Assembly (NCBI GenBank): GCA_963753685.1 | Contig: CAVWDE010000005.1 | Coordinates: 310,001 to 374,000, forward strand | Source: DATAOG01 sp963753685 | Lineage (GTDB): Bacteria; Pseudomonadota; Alphaproteobacteria; Geminicoccales; Geminicoccaceae | Reading direction: 5' to 3' | DNA length: 64,000 nucleotides | Shown: piece after piece, positions 1 through 8,593 of the stretch | Layout of the letters: every line of letters begins with the position of its first letter | Position numbering within the stretch: the stretch's first letter is position 1 | The notes under the pieces: generated by a model | Database searches by the model: none | Seen by the model: the letters and a program-made list of their open reading frames with translations, nothing else | What the model was told of the DNA's origin: nothing | Position numbers and translations under genes: made by a program

Positions 1-2
1 CC

Positions 3-398
3 GACCCGGTCTGCCGGTCGCTGGCCGAGGTCCCGGGCGTCGGCCCGGTGATCGCGACGGCGTTCGCAGCGACCGTGCCCGATGCGACCACGTTCCACTC
101 GGGGCGCCATCTCGCCGCTTGGCTGGGGCTGGTCCGAAGACAGCACGCCACCGCCGGCAAGGAACGCCGGCTCGGGATCAGCAAGCGCGGCGACGGCTAT
201 CTGCGCCGCCAGCTGATCCACGGGGCGCGGTCGCTGGTCAAGGTCAGTCCGGGACGAGCCGGCAAGCTCTGGTCTTGGATCAACGCGTTGCGGGCGCGCC
301 GACCGTTCAACGTCGTGGTCGCGGCGGTCGCTAACAAGCTGGCCCGGATCCTCTGGGCCATGCTGAGCCGCGGTGAAGCCTATCGGGCCGCAGCCTGA
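3..398 (+). CDS. IS110-family transposase, C-terminal part (cut by window edge)
   Basis: The reading frame is open from the first bases and ends at a TGA at 396-398. The visible 131 residues match the C-terminal Transposase_20 (IS116/IS110/IS902) domain: a helix-hairpin-helix-like VPGVGPVIA, then F-HSGRHLAAWLGL, then a GISKRGDGYLRRQLIHGAR stretch. These are hallmarks of DEDD-type IS110 transposases, which act without long terminal inverted repeats. The N-terminal RuvC-like catalytic half lies outside the window, so whether the element is complete cannot be judged. It sits just downstream of the cobalamin genes. Confidence 0.88.
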   Translation, partial: DPVCRSLAEVPGVGPVIATAFAATVPDATTFHSGRHLAAWLGLVRRQHATAGKERRLGISKRGDGYLRRQLIHGARSLVKVSPGRAGKLWSWINALRARRPFNVVVAAVANKLARILWAMLSRGEAYRAAA

Positions 399-736
399 GC
401 CACGACGACGGGGGAGCTTCCACGAGCTGCGCGGGCGACTTTCGACACGATGACAGGATCGGTCAGACCGAGGCCGGCAGAACCCGTGATGGTCCACGAG
501 CTTCGAGCTCGTTCCCATGATTGGGCGCCGGTCCGCGGATCTCATCAAGGCCAGCGGCCACCCAGCCGCAACCACAGGCCGAATGGATGGCAGCAGCCAA
601 GATCCGTCAGAACCTCGAAAATAACCCTTGCAGAGCGGGAGGCGTCCATGGATGGACCATCGGCCGATAGCCTGAACGGCAATCGTTGATGACAGGTTAA
701 CCTGACCGCATCGGGTGCGGCGGGCATTCCCGCGGG
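399..736. other. Gene-less stretch after the IS110 transposase
   Basis: No convincing gene is present in these 338 bases. The first part is probably the 3' non-coding end of the IS110-type element, because such elements carry a non-coding segment beside the transposase; the exact right end cannot be fixed without the left end or a second copy. Short ORFs here (for example 450-689) have no recognisable domain and are taken as chance. Confidence 0.4.
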
Positions 737-810
737 TCAAGCCTGCAGTCGGCTGGGCAGGGAGCTGCTCGATGGGTTTGGTCTTGGATAGAGGTTGTTG
801 GCCGCCGGAA

Positions 811-1579
811 TTAAAGTGGTGGGTGAAGAGCTAGCGCCGCCAGCAGAAAACCAATCTCGGCGAGTTGCTGGGCGGCGCCCAGGACATCGCCGGTGTGGCC
901 GCCGATCTGGCGTCGGGCGAGGTTGCCGATGACCAGCGCGCCGCCGGCGGCGGCGAGCAGTCCGGCCGCCGCCATGGCGGGAGGCAGCAGGGCCAGGGCG
1001 GTGAGGATCGCGATCGCCGCGCCGGCGGTGGCGCGCAGCGGGTGCGGGCGGCCGGCGCCGGCGGCGAGGCCTTCGTCCCGGGCCGGCGCGAGGCTCACCA
1101 TGATGACCGGCAGCGCCGCGCGCGAGGCCGCCCCGGCGGCGATCAGGACTGCCGTCACCAGCGCGGGACCCTCTAACGCTGCGAGCGCGCCGATCCGGGC
1201 GAGCAAGGTCAGGATGAGCGCCATGGCGCCGAAGCTGCCGATCCGGGAATCGCGCAGGATCCGCAGCTTGTCGGCGCGCGTGCGGCCGCCGCCGAAAGCC
1301 ATCGGCGACATCGGCGAGGCCATCCTCGTGCAGGCCGCCGGTCAGGAGGATCTGAGCCGCGACCGTGAGCAGGGCGGCGAGCATCGGTGGCAGGCCGAGC
1401 GCGGCCGCGAGCGCAAAGACGAGGCCGCCGGCCGCACCGACCAGGGCGCCGACCAGCGGGAACATTGCCGAACTTGCGGCCAGCGCGCCGGGCGGCGAGC
1501 GCGAGGGCGGCGCCCCGACCGGCAGCCGGGTCAGGAACTGGAGCGCCACCTTGCACTCCTCGATTGTCGCGCGCACCAT
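811..1579 (-). CDS. cobS: Adenosylcobinamide-GDP ribazoletransferase (frameshifted)
   Basis: CobS is an integral membrane enzyme that joins adenosylcobinamide-GDP to alpha-ribazole (phosphate), the last assembly step of cobalamin. The N-terminal part reads in one frame (EECKVALQFLTRLPVG, then the family motif GGLHEDGLADVADGF). The rest (RADKLRILRDSRIGSFGAMAL, then hydrophobic helices) is in another frame from about 1295 down to 811. Dropping one C in the run at about 1293-1296 (coding strand GGCTTTCGGCGGC) restores GF-GGG and gives about 256 residues, the normal family length. ATG at 1579 is preferred to the GTG just before it. The gene is divergent from cobT, with about 40 bp between starts. 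One extra base in an otherwise intact gene is more likely a read error than decay. Confidence 0.85.
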
Positions 1580-1621
1580 CACCGCCCCAAAACCACCATC
1601 GCGCTTAGCAGGATTCCCGAC

Positions 1622-2648
1622 ATGCCGCCGGCGAGACCCGATCTCGAGCCTTGATGACCTCTGCCGGCGGCTTCGGCAACTGCCGGCGGCCGACCAGGAT
1701 GCGGCCGCGGCAGCGCGCGCGCATCAGGACCGGCTCACCAAGCCTTTGGGCGCGCTCGGCCGGCTCGAGGAGCTGGCGATCTGGCTCGCTGGTTGGCAGA
1801 GCCGCGAGCCGCCGGGACTCGACCGGGTCGCAGCGCTGGTGTTCGCCGGCAACCATGGCGTTGCGGCCCAGGGCGTCTCCGCCTATCCGAGCGCGGTCAC
1901 CGCCCAGATGGTCGCCAACTTCGAGGCCGGCGGAGCGGCGATCAACCAGCTCTGCCGGGCCGCAGGCGCCGAGCTCAGGGTCCTGGCCCTCGACCTCGAC
2001 CGACCGACCGCGGACTTCTGCACCGCACCCGCCATGTCCGAAACCGAATGTCTCGATGCGCTCAACCGGGGCCTCGCGGCGGTCGCACCAGACCTCGATC
2101 TGCTGGCACTCGGCGAGATGGGGATCGCCAACACCACCTCGGCCGCGGCCTTGTGCGCCGCCCTGTTCGGCGGCCCGGCCGCCTGGTGGACCGGGCCGGG
2201 CACCGGGCTCGATGCCCACGGCCTCGCGCACAAGGCGGCGGTGGTCGGGCGCGGCCTCGCCCGCCACGCCGAGGCGTTCGGCCAGCCGCTCGAGATCCTG
2301 CGCCGGCTCGGCGGCCGCGAGCTCGCCGCCATGGCCGGCGCCATCCTGGGCGCGCGCGAGCGGCGCATCCCGGTCCTGCTCGACGGCTACGTCGCCGGCG
2401 CGGCCGCGGCGGTTCTCCAGGCGCTCGAGCCGTCGGCGCTCGACCATGTCCAGGCGGCGCACCGGTCGGCCGAGCCCGGCCATGCGCGCCTGCTCGAGCG
2501 CCTGCGCCTGCGCCCGCTGCTCGAGCTCGACATGCGCCTCGGCGAAGCCTCGGGCGCGGCGCTCGCCGTGCTGCTCTGTCGCGCCGCACTCGCCTGCCAC
2601 ACCGGCATGGCGACCTTCGAAGCCGCCGGCGTCAGCAATCGATCCTGA
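1622..2648 (+). CDS. cobT: Nicotinate-nucleotide--dimethylbenzimidazole phosphoribosyltransferase
   Basis: CobT transfers phosphoribosyl from nicotinate mononucleotide to 5,6-dimethylbenzimidazole, making the lower ligand of cobalamin. Family blocks are clear: RLTKPLGALGRLEELAIWLAG near the N-terminus, VFAGNHGVAAQGVSAYP, LGEMGIANTTSAAA, and near the end RLGEASGAALAVL, where the Glu matches the catalytic base of the family. The protein ends in the usual F-AAGVSNR. No start codon lies in frame near the true N-terminus: the best ATG (1622) is one frame off, and a single extra base between 1625 and 1646 would connect it to SSLDDLCRRL. The open frame upstream of 1622 only reads antisense to cobS. 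Assigned with the start unresolved. Confidence 0.87.
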
Positions 2649-2755
2649 GGTTCAAAATGACCCCGATGCCCTGGCGCTCGCGCTGCGCGTGCCGGCGACG
2701 CGGATCGGGGCGATCATCCGGAACCACCGGCCGCGGGCGGTGACGAGGTCGCGGT

Positions 2756-4465
2756 CTATTTGATCAGGCCGAGGCCCTCGAGCTTCAGGAGAATACGGTG
2801 GGCGGCGACGTCGGGGGCTTCGGCCTCGGTGTCGATCACCACGTCCGGACGCTCGGGCGGCTCGTAGGGGTCGTCGATGCCGGTGAACTGCTTGATCAGC
2901 CCGGCGCGCGCCTTGGCGTACAGGCCCTTGGTGTCGCGCCGCTCGCAGACCGCGAGCGAGGTCGCGACGTGGATCTCGACGAACGCGCCGTGGGCCTCGA
3001 CCAGCTCGCGCACCCGTCTGCGGATCGAGGCGTAGGGCGCGATCGGGGCGCACAGCGCGACCCCGCCCGCCTTGGTGATCTCGCTCGCGACGTAGCCGAT
3101 CCGCAGCACGTTCAGGTCGCGGTGCTCCTTGGAGAAGCCGAGCTCGCTGGACAGGTGCTTGCGCACCAGATCGCCGTCCAAAAGCGTCACCGAGCGGCTG
3201 CCGAGCTCCATGAGCTTGGCCATCAGCGCATGCGCGAGCGTCGACTTGCCGGCGCCGGAGAGGCCGGTGAACAGCACCGTGAAGCCCTGGCGGTGGCGCG
3301 GCGGGTAGCTACGGCGGAGCTCGTCAACGACCTCCGGATAGCTGAACCAGGGCGGGATCTCGATGCCTTCGCGCAGGCGCCGGCGGAGCTCGGTGCCGGA
3401 CAGGCTCAGCACCGTCTCGCCGGCCTCGACCTCGTCGACCGGCGCGTACTGGCCGCGGTCCTGGACGTAGACCATCTCCTTGAACGGCACGAGGCCGATG
3501 CCGAGCTCGCCCGAAAGCTGGGCGACCAGCTCCTGGGCGGCGTAGGGCGGGTAGAACGGCTGGCCGGCGCCATCGTTGCCGGGGCCGGCGTGGTCGCGGC
3601 CGACGATGAAGTGGCTGCAGCCGTGGTTCTTGCGGATGATCGCGTGCCAGACTGCCTCGCGCGGGCCGGCCATGCGCATGGCGAGCGGCAAAAGGCTGAG
3701 GTGGGTCGTCTGCTCGGGGTAGGTCTTGAGCAGGTGCTCGTAGCAGCGCACGCGCGCGAAGTGGTCGACGTCGCCGGGCTTGGTCAGGCCGACCACGGGA
3801 TGGAGCAGAAGGTTGGCCTCGGCGATCTGGGCGGCGCGCTGGGTCAGCTCCTGGTGCGCCCGGTGCATGGGGTTGCGGGTCTGGAAGGCGACCACCCGGG
3901 TCCAGCCCCACTGCTCGAACTTGTGGCGGAGGTCCGCGGGCTCGTCGCGCAGCTGCTTGAAATCGTATTCGGTCGGCCGGGCGAGGCCGCGCAGGCGGCC
4001 GCCGAGGTAGACCGGATGGGTGCGGTTGAGCAAATGGTCGACGCCTGGATGGGTCTCATCGAGGGTCCCGAACACGGCGTCTGCCTCGCGCCGCCGGTCC
4101 GGCTCGAAGATGTCCTCGACGGTCATGACCGCGATCAGGAAGCCCTCGGCATCGCGCAGCCCGATCGGATCGCCCTGGCGCAGGCCGCCGGCAAACTTCT
4201 CGCTCACGTCGAGCATGACCGGGATCGGCCAGAGGGTGCCGTCGGCAAGGCGCATGCGCGCCAGCACGGCCTCGTAGTCGGCCTCGCCGAGAAAGCCTTG
4301 AAGTGGCGAAAAACCGCCGCTCAGCAGCAGCTTCAGATCGCACAGCTGGCGTTGGCTCAGGTCCCAGCAGGGGTAGGCCCCCGCCTTGCGCCGCAAAGCT
4401 GCGGCCTGGTCGTCCGGCAGATAGAGGACCTGTAGCGTGCCCCCGTGCGGCTCGATCAATGCCAT
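2756..4465 (-). CDS. Bifunctional sulfate adenylyltransferase / adenylylsulfate kinase
   Basis: This 569-residue cytoplasmic enzyme makes APS from ATP and sulfate, then phosphorylates it to PAPS. Residues 1 to about 385 are a homomeric ATP sulfurylase with the HxxH-type site QTRNPMHRAH (about 195-204) and VGRDHAGPG. Residues from about 395 are APS kinase, with the P-loop GLSGAGKST, the LLDGDLVRKHLS block and the FSKEHRDLNVLRIGYVA block. The start at 4465 (MALIEPHGG) has GGGAAGAG upstream; the frame is open a further 33 codons without family similarity. The fused SAT-APSK arrangement differs from heterodimeric CysDN/CysC. It is followed upstream by corA on the same strand, with about 140 bp between them. 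Confidence 0.93.
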   Translation of the reverse strand: MALIEPHGGTLQVLYLPDDQAAALRRKAGAYPCWDLSQRQLCDLKLLLSGGFSPLQGFLGEADYEAVLARMRLADGTLWPIPVMLDVSEKFAGGLRQGDPIGLRDAEGFLIAVMTVEDIFEPDRRREADAVFGTLDETHPGVDHLLNRTHPVYLGGRLRGLARPTEYDFKQLRDEPADLRHKFEQWGWTRVVAFQTRNPMHRAHQELTQRAAQIAEANLLLHPVVGLTKPGDVDHFARVRCYEHLLKTYPEQTTHLSLLPLAMRMAGPREAVWHAIIRKNHGCSHFIVGRDHAGPGNDGAGQPFYPPYAAQELVAQLSGELGIGLVPFKEMVYVQDRGQYAPVDEVEAGETVLSLSGTELRRRLREGIEIPPWFSYPEVVDELRRSYPPRHRQGFTVLFTGLSGAGKSTLAHALMAKLMELGSRSVTLLDGDLVRKHLSSELGFSKEHRDLNVLRIGYVASEITKAGGVALCAPIAPYASIRRRVRELVEAHGAFVEIHVATSLAVCERRDTKGLYAKARAGLIKQFTGIDDPYEPPERPDVVIDTEAEAPDVAAHRILLKLEGLGLIK

Positions 4466-4602
4466 CGTCTCTTCCCATCCTTCGATCGCGCGGGCTCGGC
4501 TCGCCCGGTCATTCGATCCCCGTTGGCGCCGCAGAATCGGGCGCACGCACGCCTTTGCCACCATGTCGCGGGCGGCGCAAGCCGGGCTCCGCCCGCCGGC
4601 TG

Positions 4603-5574
4603 CTACAGCCAGCCGCGGCGCTTGAAGTACCAGTAGGGCAGGATCGCCGAGACCACCATCAGGGCGAGCGCCAGCGGATAGCCGAATGGCGAGCTGAGCT
4701 CGGGCATGTCCGCAAAGTTCATGCCGTAGATGCTCGCGATCAGGGTCGGCGGCAGGAATACCACGGCGGCGACCGAGAAGATCTTGATGATCGCGTTCTG
4801 CTCGATGTTGATCATGCCGAGCGTGGCGTCGAGCAGGAAGTTGACCTTGTTGTTCAGGAACGAGGCGTGGTCGCTGAGGGAGACGATGTCGCGGCCGATG
4901 GTCTTGAGGCGCGCGCCGATCCCTTTGCGGCCGCGCGCCTGGCTGCCCTGGATGGCGAACGCCAGCAGGCGGCCGAGGCTGACCAGGCTCTCGCGCGCCT
5001 TGCTGGTCAGATCGCCGGCCCGTCCGATCCGGGTGATCAGCTTCTGGAAGTCGCGGCTGGTTTCGCTGCTGGTGCGCGAGAAGACGTCCCGCGACATCCG
5101 GTCGAGATCGGCGCCGACCGCCTCGAGGACGTCGGCGGTCCGATCGATGATCGCTTCGAGCAGGCCGGTGAAGACCGCATCACCATCGCCGCACGCATTC
5201 GGATGGCGCAGCGCGAAGGTCGTGAACGCGCGGAACGGCAGCGGATCGGCGTAGCGCACCGTGACCAGCCGCGCGCCCGCCAGGATGAAGGTCAAGGCGG
5301 TGCTCTCGGGCGTCTCGGTGTCGGCCTTGGCGACCAGGGTCGCGGTCATGAACAGCGCCCCGTCTTCCCGATAGAGCCGGCTCGAGGCCTCGATCTCCTT
5401 CATTTCCTCCCGGGTCGGCACCTCGACGCCCAACGCGCGCTCGATCGCCTTCTCTTCGGCGCCGGTCGGCTGCAGCAGGTCGAGCCACACCGTGCGCTCG
5501 GGCAGCTGCAGCTCGTCGCCGGCGAGCTCGGCGCTCTTGAGCCGGCCGTCCTCGAGGTAATAGACGTGCAGCAT
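4603..5574 (-). CDS. corA: CorA-family magnesium/cobalt transporter
   Basis: 323 residues, typical CorA length. A soluble N-terminal funnel domain is followed by a long helix and two C-terminal membrane segments; the first ends in the signature YGMNF (within SIYGMNFADMPE) that forms the selectivity loop of Mg2+/Co2+ channels. The C-terminus is short and basic (YWYFKRRGWL), as in the family. The start at 5574 (MLHVYYLED) is chosen because GGAGG lies 7 nt upstream; the longer frame to 5706 adds low-complexity sequence. Possible substrates are Mg2+, Co2+ or Ni2+. Cobalt import would fit the nearby cobalamin genes, but this is inference. Confidence 0.92.
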   Translation of the reverse strand: MLHVYYLEDGRLKSAELAGDELQLPERTVWLDLLQPTGAEEKAIERALGVEVPTREEMKEIEASSRLYREDGALFMTATLVAKADTETPESTALTFILAGARLVTVRYADPLPFRAFTTFALRHPNACGDGDAVFTGLLEAIIDRTADVLEAVGADLDRMSRDVFSRTSSETSRDFQKLITRIGRAGDLTSKARESLVSLGRLLAFAIQGSQARGRKGIGARLKTIGRDIVSLSDHASFLNNKVNFLLDATLGMINIEQNAIIKIFSVAAVVFLPPTLIASIYGMNFADMPELSSPFGYPLALALMVVSAILPYWYFKRRGWL

Positions 5575-5744
5575 GGCACCGCCTCCGGGTGATGCTCTTT
5601 GGCCCGCAGGCTCAGCCACGCCGGGCCCGATCACAAGAGGCGCATTGTGGGACCGGCGATCCGGCGGCAGAATGCCGCGGACCGGCAGGATCGCACAAGA
5701 TCGCAAAAGCGGGCGCGCGCAGCCCGCCGGGGAGGGAGGGCGTC

Positions 5745-6743
5745 ATGCTGAACATCTGCCTGATCGGCGCCGGCCGCATCGCCGTGCTCCACGCCGGGCA
5801 CATCGCGCTGCACCCGAAGCTCCGCCTCGCCGTGGTGGTCGACGTCAACCTCGAGGCGGCGACCCGCCTGGCCGAGCCCTACGGCGCCAGCTCCAGCGCC
5901 GACGTCGGCGGCGCCATCCGCGATGCGGCGATCGACGCCGTCCTGATCGCGTCCTCGTCGAACACCCACGCCGAATTGATCCTGCGCGCGGTCGAGGCCG
6001 GCAAGCCGGTCTTCTGCGAGAAGCCGCTCGACCTCGATCTCGCCCGCGCCAACGCCTGCGTGCGCGCGATCGAGGGCAAGGGGGTGCCGGTGTTCGTCGA
6101 CTTCAACCGGCGCTTCGATCCCAACCACGCCGCCCTGGAGCGCGCGCTGCGCGCGGGCGAGGCCGGCGCCGTCGAGCTGGTCAGCATCACCTCGCGCGAC
6201 CCCGAGCCGCCGCCGGTCGGCTATCTCGCCAACTCGCCGGGGGCGCTGTTCCTCGAGACCATGGTCCACGATGTCGACATGGCCCGCTGGCTGCTCGGCG
6301 AAGAGCCGGCCGAGGTGTTCGCGATGGCGAGCTGCCTGATCGAGCCCGCGTTCCGGCCTCTCAATGAGGCCGACACCGCAGTCGCGGTGTTGCGCACGGC
6401 CAACGGCCGCCTCTGCCAGATCAACAACAGCTGGCGCGCGACCTATGGCTACGACCAGCGGATCGAGGTGCTGGGCTCGGGCGGCATGCTGCGCTCCGAC
6501 AACGTCCGGCGCACGACGCTCGAGCGCTACGACGCCGCCGCGGTGCACAGCGACGTCTTCCCGTACTTTTTCACGGACCGATACATCGAGTCCTACCGGC
6601 GCGCGCTCGACCATTTCGCCGACGTGGTCGAGCACGGCGAGGAGCCCTTCATCACCGCCGAGGACGGCCGCCGGGCGCTGGTCCTGGCCGATGCCGCACG
6701 GCACTCGGCCCAGAGCGGCCAGCCGGTTCGGATCCGCTATTGA
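5745..6743 (+). CDS. iolG: Gfo/Idh/MocA oxidoreductase, inositol 2-dehydrogenase-like
   Basis: 332 residues. The N-terminal Rossmann fold starts with ICLIGAGRIAVLHAGHI; the EKP motif occurs in VFCEKPLDLD. The C-terminal substrate domain has VFVDFNRRFDP and MVHDVDMARWLLGE, whose Asp-x3-Asp/His pattern is typical of inositol 2-dehydrogenases that oxidise myo-inositol to scyllo-inosose with NAD+. The start at 5745 follows GGAGGGAGGG; the longer upstream frame lacks similarity. The next gene, 14 bp downstream, is an IolE-like protein, which supports a cyclitol or sugar role. The exact substrate cannot be told from sequence, so the gene symbol is tentative. Confidence 0.8.
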   Translation: MLNICLIGAGRIAVLHAGHIALHPKLRLAVVVDVNLEAATRLAEPYGASSSADVGGAIRDAAIDAVLIASSSNTHAELILRAVEAGKPVFCEKPLDLDLARANACVRAIEGKGVPVFVDFNRRFDPNHAALERALRAGEAGAVELVSITSRDPEPPPVGYLANSPGALFLETMVHDVDMARWLLGEEPAEVFAMASCLIEPAFRPLNEADTAVAVLRTANGRLCQINNSWRATYGYDQRIEVLGSGGMLRSDNVRRTTLERYDAAAVHSDVFPYFFTDRYIESYRRALDHFADVVEHGEEPFITAEDGRRALVLADAARHSAQSGQPVRIRY

Positions 6744-6757
6744 GCCAGGAGCCACCC

Positions 6758-7645
6758 ATGCAGCTCGAGATCGCGACCGCGCCCAACTCGTTCGGCGTCT
6801 GGTTTCCCGAGGACGACCGGCAGATCGGCTGGCGCCGTTATCTGGACGAGGCCGCGGCCGCGGGCTACCGCTGGACCGAGCTCGGGCCGGTCGGCTATCT
6901 GCCGTCCGAGCCCGAGGTGCTGGCGGCCGAGCTCGGGACGCGCGGCCTTCGCGCCTGCGGCCAAGTGGTCATGCTGGCGCTCGAGGATGAGGCCATCTGG
7001 CCCGAGCTCGAGCGCCAGATCCTGACCGCCGGCGCCCTCCTCCAGGCGCTGGGTGCCAGGCACCTGGTCCTGATCGACGACATGTACACCGACCTGCACA
7101 CAGGCGCGCTCAGGCAGCCGCGCGAGCTGGACGACGACGGCTGGCGGCGCCTGGTCCTGACGACGGAACGGGCCGCGAGGCTCGCGCGCGAGCGCTTCGG
7201 CCTCGCGCTCGCCTTCCACCCCCACGCCGAGACCCACGTCGAGACCGAAGTGCAGATCGAGCGCCTGCTCGCCGACACCGACCCCGACCTCGTCCGGCTC
7301 TGCTTCGATACCGGCCACCACGTCTATGCCGGCGGCGATGCCCAGGGCTTCATGCGCCGGCACCAGGCCCGGGTCGACTACCTGCACGTCAAGAGCGTCG
7401 ACCCGGCGGTGCTGGCGCAGGCGCGGCGCGACGGGCTGCCGTTCGCGGCCGCGGTCGCGCGCGGCGCGTTCTGCGAGCTCGATCGCGGCGCGGTCGATTT
7501 TTCCGCGTTCGGCGACCTCCTGCGCGAGGTCGATTTCCGGGGCTTCGTCGTGGTCGAGCAGGACATGTACCCCGCGCCGCCGGACAAGCCCCTGCCGATC
7601 GCCCGGGCCAATCGCGACTATCTGCGCCGGCTCGGCTGGGGCTGA
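6758..7645 (+). CDS. Xylose-isomerase-like TIM-barrel protein, IolE-type
   Basis: 295 residues of the AP-endonuclease-2/sugar phosphate isomerase fold. Metal-ligand motifs are visible: LAFHPHAETHVE, LCFDTGHHVYAGGD and YLHVKSVD, with a final Glu in FVVVEQDMYP. The opening (IATAPNSFGVWFPEDDRQIGWRRYLDEAA) closely resembles inosose dehydratase IolE, which dehydrates scyllo-inosose. ATG at 6758 with GGAG upstream is preferred to a TTG at 6740. It directly follows the iolG-like gene, so the two probably act in sequence on a cyclitol. No iolB, iolC or iolD is in the window, and a general 3-keto sugar role remains possible. Confidence 0.75.
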   Translation: MQLEIATAPNSFGVWFPEDDRQIGWRRYLDEAAAAGYRWTELGPVGYLPSEPEVLAAELGTRGLRACGQVVMLALEDEAIWPELERQILTAGALLQALGARHLVLIDDMYTDLHTGALRQPRELDDDGWRRLVLTTERAARLARERFGLALAFHPHAETHVETEVQIERLLADTDPDLVRLCFDTGHHVYAGGDAQGFMRRHQARVDYLHVKSVDPAVLAQARRDGLPFAAAVARGAFCELDRGAVDFSAFGDLLREVDFRGFVVVEQDMYPAPPDKPLPIARANRDYLRRLGWG

Positions 7646-7651
7646 GCGCGC

Positions 7652-8476
7652 TCAGGGCCTGGTCGCGGTCACGATGTGGGCGGGCGAGGCAAAAGCGACG
7701 CTGCCATCCTGGCGCGTGAAGCGCTCGAGCTCGGTCTGCGCCGCCAGCAGCAGCTGGTGGTACTGCGCGTCGTCGATCAGGTCGGCGAGCGTCCAGCCCT
7801 TGACGTCGGTATGGACCCAGGCCTCGATCGAGGGGAAGCGCGCGCCGCCGGTCTCGGTCGCAATCTGAATGTCGGGCATGCCGGCGGCCGCGAACAGGGT
7901 CCGCAGCTCGGCCGGATTGCCGAGCACGAATGGGGCACGCAGGCCGGCCGCGACTGGCTCTCCGAACAGGCGCTGCAGCAGCGCGGTCATCGCCGCATAG
8001 CCGGGCGAGGTCTCGAGGCGGTCCCAGACCGCGACCGCAAGCCGGCCGCCCGGCCGCAGCACGCGCAGCATCTCCTGGAGGGCGCGCTGCCGGTCCTCGA
8101 AGAACATCAGCCCGAACTGGCTGACCACCACGTCGAACTCGCCGGCGTCGTAGGGCAGGGCCTCGGCCATGCCCTCGCGCCAGGCGATGGCGGGGGCCTG
8201 ACGCCTGGCGACGGCGAGCATGCCCTCGTTGCGGTCGAGGCCGCAGACCTCGCCGCCTGGTGCGGCGCGGCGTGCGGCTTCGCGCGCCAATACGCCCGTG
8301 CCGCAGGCGACATCCAGGACCTTCTGGCCGGGCCGGATCGCGGCCGCCGCCGCGACCCGCGGCGCCCATTCCTGGAACAGCGCCGGGACGAAGAACTCCT
8401 CGTACACCTCGGCCGCGCTGCGCGTGACCTGGCCGCGCTCGATCGCGGCATCCTTTGGCTCGGCTGCTGCCGACAT
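7652..8476 (-). CDS. Class I SAM-dependent methyltransferase
   Basis: 274 residues with the SAM-binding motif VLDVACGTGVLAREAARR, an acidic residue in CGLDRNEGML for the ribose, and FDVVVSQFGLMFFEDRQRAL followed by LRVLRPGGRLAVAVWD, the UbiE/Methyltransf_11 layout. The C-terminal third (EAWVHTDVKGWTL, VAFASPAHIV) is typical of small-molecule methyltransferases of unknown substrate. The start at 8476 has GGAGGTGT upstream. It is transcribed divergently from the large regulator at 8594, with 117 bp between, which suggests but does not prove that the regulator controls it. It converges with the iolE-like gene, 6 bp apart. Confidence 0.85.
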   Translation of the reverse strand: MSAAAEPKDAAIERGQVTRSAAEVYEEFFVPALFQEWAPRVAAAAAIRPGQKVLDVACGTGVLAREAARRAAPGGEVCGLDRNEGMLAVARRQAPAIAWREGMAEALPYDAGEFDVVVSQFGLMFFEDRQRALQEMLRVLRPGGRLAVAVWDRLETSPGYAAMTALLQRLFGEPVAAGLRAPFVLGNPAELRTLFAAAGMPDIQIATETGGARFPSIEAWVHTDVKGWTLADLIDDAQYHQLLLAAQTELERFTRQDGSVAFASPAHIVTATRP

Positions 8477-8593
8477 GGCCTGACACCTCCATGGGTCGGT
8501 TCGGGCGGCCACTCTGGCAAGCGCGTGTCTCCGCCGGCGTGACAAGCGCGGGACAAGCGGGCAGCATGCGCTGATCGCGAGAGGCTCTGGCCG

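Noticed and set aside
450..689. A 79-codon ORF after the IS110 transposase
   Set aside because: No domain, weak codon pattern, lies in the expected non-coding flank of the element.
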